Shown: piece by piece, positions 60,334 through 64,000 of the stretch
Layout: each line of letters begins with the position of its first letter
How positions within the stretch are numbered: position 1 is the stretch's first letter
Origin: Thalassococcus_A lentus
Lineage (GTDB): Bacteria > Pseudomonadota > Alphaproteobacteria > Rhodobacterales > Rhodobacteraceae
Assembly (NCBI RefSeq): GCF_028023555.1
Contig: NZ_JAQIOY010000001.1
Span: forward strand, 124,001-188,000
Direction of reading: 5' to 3'
DNA: 64,000 nt
Notes under the pieces: generated by a model
Told to the model about the DNA's origin: nothing
The model's input: the letters and a program-made list of their open reading frames with translations, nothing else
Database searches by the model: none
Program-made: the position numbers and the translations under genes

Positions 60334-61722
60334 CTATCGGCGATGCATCAGCAATGACAAAAGCCGCGCTTGACGCTGGAACGGTTCACGCTCAACGGGT
60401 GCGCCGCCTTCTTCAAGCACACGTCTCAAAGCGATCCATGCAACCCCGGCAAAAATCACGCCACCAATGGCCTGTCCGATCAAGACACCGGGTGCTCCAA
60501 ACATGGCAGCGCCAACCAGAACAAATGGAATAGTCCCCAACGTATGGCGGCCCCAGTTGATCAGCGTCGACTTGAACGGATGGCCAAGGTTGTTGAACGC
60601 GGCATTCGTTACGAAAATGACGCCGTTGAAAAAGAACGCCAGGGCCAGTGGCCCGCAGAACAGGAACACCAGATCGCGCGTTATGCCGTCCGCATCGAAC
60701 AGCGCTGCAATCGGAGCACGCAAGACAAACAGCAATGCGGTCATCGCAGCGACAAACAATCCTACGAACAAGACCGCTGCCTTGAAGGCCCCACGCACCC
60801 GGTCAAAATTTCCGGCCCCGTAGTTCTGCCCGATGATCGGGCCCACTGCGCCCGACAGCGCGAAAATCACACCAAACGCAAGCGGCGTCAGGCGTCCGAC
60901 AATCGCCATGCCCGCAACCGCTGCTTCACCAAAATCGGCCATGGATCGTGTCACAAACGCTTGCCCGACGGGCGTTGCCAGCTGTGTCAGGATTGCGGGA
61001 AACGCGATGGCAAAGGTCGGCGGCAAATCGGCCATCAGCCCGATAAACGACGGGCGGGCAAATCCGCCATAGTGCTTGATCAACGGCAACAAGGATGTGC
61101 CTGCAATGACCAGTCGCGCCGCAACAGATGCAAGCGCCGCCCCCGTCAATTCCAAGTCCAGACCGAAGATCAGGATCGGGTCAAGAACGGCATTGGTTAC
61201 CCCGCCGTAGATAGTCGCCATCATGGCGCGCTGTGCGTCCCCATGTGCGCGCAGAATTGCGCCCCCCATCATCCCGATCATCAGAAACGGCAGCGTCGGA
61301 ACAATAATTTGCAGGTATCCGACTGCCAGGTCGGCAATGTCACCCTCGGCGCCCATTAGGCCGACAAGCTCGGGCAGGATAGACCAAACCCCTGCGGCGA
61401 ACACTGCGCCAAACAAAAAGCCAAGGATCAAGGCGTGGCCTGATTTGATCCGTGCGCTTTCCTCGTCGCCCTGCCCAAGAGTGCGGGCCACCAGAGCACC
61501 AGCGGCGATCGCCATACCGATCCCGAATGAAGTCGTGAAAAACAGGATTGTCCCGGCATAACCAACGGCGGCGGCCAATTCCGCCTTGCCCAACATCGAG
61601 ATGAAAATCATATCGATGAAGTCCACCGCGAAGACAGCCATCAGGCCAATCGACGCCGTCAGCGACATCACGGCAACATGGCGAAACAGGTTTCCGGTCA
61701 GAAATTTTGCCTGCTCCGCCAT
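60334..61722 (-). CDS. MATE-family efflux transporter
   Basis: 462 residues with about 12 membrane helices in two MATE halves. The first begins with FIDMIFISMLGKAELAAAVG and the second repeats the pattern around GEAAVAGMAIVGRLTPLAFG and GPIIGQNYGAGNFDRVRGAF. MATE proteins export cationic drugs or metabolites with Na+ or H+ antiport. The substrate is unknown. The stop lies 5 bases from the convergent cyclotransferase stop. Confidence 0.9.
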   Translation of the reverse strand: MAEQAKFLTGNLFRHVAVMSLTASIGLMAVFAVDFIDMIFISMLGKAELAAAVGYAGTILFFTTSFGIGMAIAAGALVARTLGQGDEESARIKSGHALILGFLFGAVFAAGVWSILPELVGLMGAEGDIADLAVGYLQIIVPTLPFLMIGMMGGAILRAHGDAQRAMMATIYGGVTNAVLDPILIFGLDLELTGAALASVAARLVIAGTSLLPLIKHYGGFARPSFIGLMADLPPTFAIAFPAILTQLATPVGQAFVTRSMADFGEAAVAGMAIVGRLTPLAFGVIFALSGAVGPIIGQNYGAGNFDRVRGAFKAAVLFVGLFVAAMTALLFVLRAPIAALFDADGITRDLVFLFCGPLALAFFFNGVIFVTNAAFNNLGHPFKSTLINWGRHTLGTIPFVLVGAAMFGAPGVLIGQAIGGVIFAGVAWIALRRVLEEGGAPVEREPFQRQARLLSLLMHRR

Positions 61723-61726
61723 TTGA

Positions 61727-63052
61727 TCAGGCCTCTCTTGGCTTGGTTTGCAACAACTGCATCACATCAGCCATTTCAGGCCCGCGTTGGCGCCCGGTCA
61801 CTGCTTTGCGCAGCGGCATGAACAGGCCTTTGCCCTTGCGACCCGTCGCTTCTTTGACCGCGCCAGTCCATTCCGACCAAGTGTCTGCGTTGTACGGAGG
61901 CTCTGGCAGCATCGAGATCGCCTGCGCCACGAATTCCTTGTCTTCGTCATCCACCAACGGGTCCGCGCCATTGCGGAACATGTCCCACCACGGAGCTAGA
62001 TCGGCCCGTGTCGTGATATTTTCGCGGCAAATTTGCCAGAACAGCTCTGCCTGATCATCCGGCACACCCAAGGCAGCAACGTCATTGGCCATCTGGTCAA
62101 ACGGCATCGCATGAAGCTTGCGCGCGGTCAGCGGAAACAGATCCTGCACATCGAATTTCGTTGGGGCCGAGCCGAACTGCTCAAGTTCAAAGCCATCCGC
62201 GATTTCATCAAGCGTCATACGCAATTCGATCGGTTGGCTGGACCCAAGCCGCGCCATCAAGGACAACAACGCTTCGGGCTCGACACCCTGTTCCCGCAAA
62301 TCGCGCAGAGCCAGTGTCCCAAGCCGCTTTGACAGTGATTCACCCTGCGGACCCGTCAAAAGCGAATGGTGTGCAAAGCTTGGCGGTTCAGCACCCAATG
62401 CACGGATCATCTGGATTTGTGTGGCGGTGTTTGTCACGTGGTCATTGCCGCGCACCACATGGGTCACGCCCATGTCGGTGTCATCCACAACAGAGGCCAG
62501 CGTGTAGAGCACCTGACCATCTGCCCGGATCAAGACCGGATCTGAAACCGATGCGGCATCGATCGAAACATCGCCCAGAATTCCGTCGCTCCACTCAATG
62601 CGCTCTTGATCGAGCTTGAAACGCCAGACGCCGTCACCCCGCTCGTCACGCAGCTTGGACTTTTCTTCTTCGCTCAGCGCAAGAGCCGCGCGATCGTAGA
62701 CCGGCGGCTTGCCCATGTTCAGCAACTTCTTACGCTTGAGATCCAGTTCCGTCGGCGTTTCAAAGGCCTCATAGAACCGATCCATCCCGCGCAGTTTGTC
62801 TGCCGCGTCCGCATATCGGTCCAGACGTTCGGACTGGCGCTCCACCCGATCCCAAGTCAGGCCGAGCCACTCAAGGTCCTGCTTGATCGCATCAACATAT
62901 TCTTCCTTGCTGCGTTCGGGATCTGTGTCGTCGATCCGCAGGATAAAGGTACCGCCCGATTTGCGGGCGATGAGATGGTTGAACAATGCGGTGCGCAGGT
63001 TGCCAACATGGATGTATCCGGTCGGCGAAGGCGCGAAACGTGTGACAGTCAT
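61727..63052 (-). CDS. gltX: Glutamate--tRNA ligase
   Basis: 441 residues. This class I synthetase charges tRNA(Glu). The N-terminal FAPSPTGYIHVGNLRTALFN has the HIGH-type motif (H-V-G-N). The KMSKS-type motif is SLSKRLGTL, and the anticodon-binding domain follows. ATG 63052 (MTVTRFAPSPTG) is the only start consistent with the family; the long frame upstream is not. It is divergent from thpR. Confidence 0.94.
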   Translation of the reverse strand: MTVTRFAPSPTGYIHVGNLRTALFNHLIARKSGGTFILRIDDTDPERSKEEYVDAIKQDLEWLGLTWDRVERQSERLDRYADAADKLRGMDRFYEAFETPTELDLKRKKLLNMGKPPVYDRAALALSEEEKSKLRDERGDGVWRFKLDQERIEWSDGILGDVSIDAASVSDPVLIRADGQVLYTLASVVDDTDMGVTHVVRGNDHVTNTATQIQMIRALGAEPPSFAHHSLLTGPQGESLSKRLGTLALRDLREQGVEPEALLSLMARLGSSQPIELRMTLDEIADGFELEQFGSAPTKFDVQDLFPLTARKLHAMPFDQMANDVAALGVPDDQAELFWQICRENITTRADLAPWWDMFRNGADPLVDDEDKEFVAQAISMLPEPPYNADTWSEWTGAVKEATGRKGKGLFMPLRKAVTGRQRGPEMADVMQLLQTKPREA

Positions 63053-63166
63053 GGACGGGTCTCCTTGGCTGTGCCTGTTTTCACAAGCAGGCCGGTTTGT
63101 CCATATCCGCCATGCCTGTCTGGCTGCCTTCTGGATATGATTGCAAAGCTCTGGCAGGGTCGGGCC

Positions 63167-63700
63167 ATGCGAGTCTTCATTGCCCTGTGCCTTCCTGACG
63201 AGGCAATCGATCAAATTGTTCAAATCCAATCCACCATGCCGCCCAGTCGTCTGACGCCAGAGGACAACCTGCATCTCACCTTGGCCTTCGTCGGCGATGC
63301 GAGTTTGCAGGATTGTGACACCATTTTGGATGGGTTGAGTTCGATCCAGCATGAACCAATACCTTTGACGCTTGCCGGAGTGCAGATATTTGGCGGCAAA
63401 CATGGGCAGGTGGTTGCGCTGGGTGCAGACGGCGGGCCTGGTTTGACCATGCTGCATGACCGGGTGCGCTCGCGTATGCACGGCGTTGGCCTGCCGCTGG
63501 CACGTCGGCGTTTTCGCCCGCATGTGACCTTGGCTCGGCTACCGGGACGGGCAGATACCGGCCCGTTCCATACGGCACTCAGAGGCGCCAAAACCGACAC
63601 ATTCAAAGCGTCCCGATTTGGCTTGTTCGAATCCATACTGCAGCCCGAAGGCGCGATTTACGAAGCGATTGGTCTTTTCCCCCTGACCGAGCATTCCTGA
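63167..63700 (+). CDS. thpR: RNA 2',3'-cyclic phosphodiesterase
   Basis: 177 residues of the 2H phosphoesterase family. Both H-x-T-x motifs are present: H36-L-T38 in LHLTLAFVGD and H119-V-T121 in PHVTLARLPG. The protein begins MRVFIALCLPDEAIDQIVQI, as in ThpR/LigT. ATG 63167 is chosen because the longer frame re-reads gltX antisense. Confidence 0.9.
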   Translation: MRVFIALCLPDEAIDQIVQIQSTMPPSRLTPEDNLHLTLAFVGDASLQDCDTILDGLSSIQHEPIPLTLAGVQIFGGKHGQVVALGADGGPGLTMLHDRVRSRMHGVGLPLARRRFRPHVTLARLPGRADTGPFHTALRGAKTDTFKASRFGLFESILQPEGAIYEAIGLFPLTEHS

Positions 63701-63804
63701 CCGTAAACTCACACGCCGACACATTCACGCGATCTGGTGCCGGCCTTACTGGCCACGCAGTTCCATCACCCTAGGTTGTGCGACATTGTATTCGGAGGAA
63801 CATC

Positions 63805-64000
63805 ATGACCAACGCTTTGAAAATGACCCGTCGCGCTGCTTTGGCCGGGGCCGCAGCCATCCCTTTCGCATCAACCGCGCTGAAGGCAGGCGGCCATGCA
63901 GCACCCATGCAGGGCGCGCAGGTTCCGCGGGTCAACCGGTTCATGCTGGGCGGTATGGAAGTCAGCACGCTTTTGGCCGGTACAGCGACCCGCGAAGAAC
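63805..64000 (+). CDS. MBL-fold metallo-hydrolase with Tat signal (5' part only)
   Basis: The gene runs off the right edge. 65 codons are visible from ATG 63805, which follows GGAGGAA. The N-terminus MTNALKMTRRAALAGAAAIP is a twin-arginine signal (T-R-R-A-A-L-A), and the mature part begins with VNRFMLGGMEVSTLLAG. The latter resembles the first strand of secreted MBL-fold hydrolases. No metal motif is reached inside the window, so the call is tentative. Confidence 0.6.
   Translation, partial: MTNALKMTRRAALAGAAAIPFASTALKAGGHAAPMQGAQVPRVNRFMLGGMEVSTLLAGTATREE

Noticed and set aside
1..64000. CRISPR arrays, tRNA/rRNA genes, insertion sequences, toxin-antitoxin or phage-defence systems
   Set aside because: Read through on both strands; no regular short repeats, tRNA-like cloverleaf, transposase or defence-family motif was found.

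Overview
The window is one contiguous, gene-dense stretch of an alphaproteobacterial chromosome, very probably a marine Rhodobacteraceae (Roseobacter-group) bacterium. Four things support this. There is a cytoplasmic sulfite dehydrogenase locus (soeABC) joined to xsc-pta-tauE. Several small families are typical of Rhodobacterales (a DUF1523 protein, and the fliL-associated proteins). A near-consensus CtrA box sits in the flagellar divergent promoter, and a ROSE-type leader precedes hsp20. No tRNA, rRNA, CRISPR array, insertion sequence or prophage gene was seen. No gene-free stretch exceeds about 300 bases; the longest is the 5' leader of the glycine cleavage operon, which holds a tandem glycine riboswitch.

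Layout. 1-1355: the start of a secreted protein, a DUF599 membrane protein and a HemJ/CopD-like membrane protein, all on the minus strand. 1475-5747: glycolate oxidase operon glcD-glcE-(small membrane protein)-glcF. 5827-7439: two tandem trypsin-like secreted proteases. 7504-8108: small heat shock protein behind a putative heat-shock promoter and RNA thermometer. 8224-12447: a sugar-epimerase-like protein, an ECF sigma factor/VWA protein pair, and an esterase. 12526-16853: succinate-semialdehyde dehydrogenase, a serine hydrolase and small membrane proteins. 16932-25373: the minus-strand unit xsc-pta-tauE-soeA-(69-aa membrane protein)-soeB-soeC. Xsc turns sulfoacetaldehyde into sulfite and acetyl-phosphate, Pta makes acetyl-CoA, TauE can export sulfite, and SoeABC oxidises sulfite to sulfate. 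25491-34685: a surface-polysaccharide locus (two glycosyltransferases, a polymerase/ligase-like protein, two acyltransferases, a GMC oxidoreductase and an SDR). 34689-37698: a VOC protein and a YqiJ/flotillin pair. 37788-42001: NAD salvage genes pncA-pncB, tRNA hydroxylase trhO and an MFS transporter. 42101-46940: part of a flagellar locus (fliF-fliH-fliN-fliP, and divergently fliL with two partners). 47068-54338: L,D-transpeptidase, a geranylgeranyl-reductase-family protein, two tiny proteins, the tesA/ABC-exporter locus and an inositol-monophosphatase-family enzyme. 54435-59163: gcvT-gcvH-gcvP behind the glycine riboswitch. 59198-64000: an NsrR-like Rrf2 regulator divergent from a gamma-glutamylcyclotransferase with a perfect FNR-type box between them, then a MATE transporter, gltX, thpR and the start of a Tat-exported MBL-fold protein.

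Together the genes suggest a heterotroph living on phytoplankton-derived compounds (glycolate, glycine, C2 sulfonates) that is motile and makes an acylated exopolysaccharide. The most interesting non-coding signal is the xsc leader (about 25384-25436). A 15-bp interrupted hairpin there would sequester the xsc Shine-Dalgarno sequence, and its 5-nt bulge is complementary to a segment just upstream, an architecture reminiscent of a switching leader. A small membrane protein translationally coupled between soeA and soeB, and a perfect palindrome in front of soeA, are further unexplained parts of the same locus.
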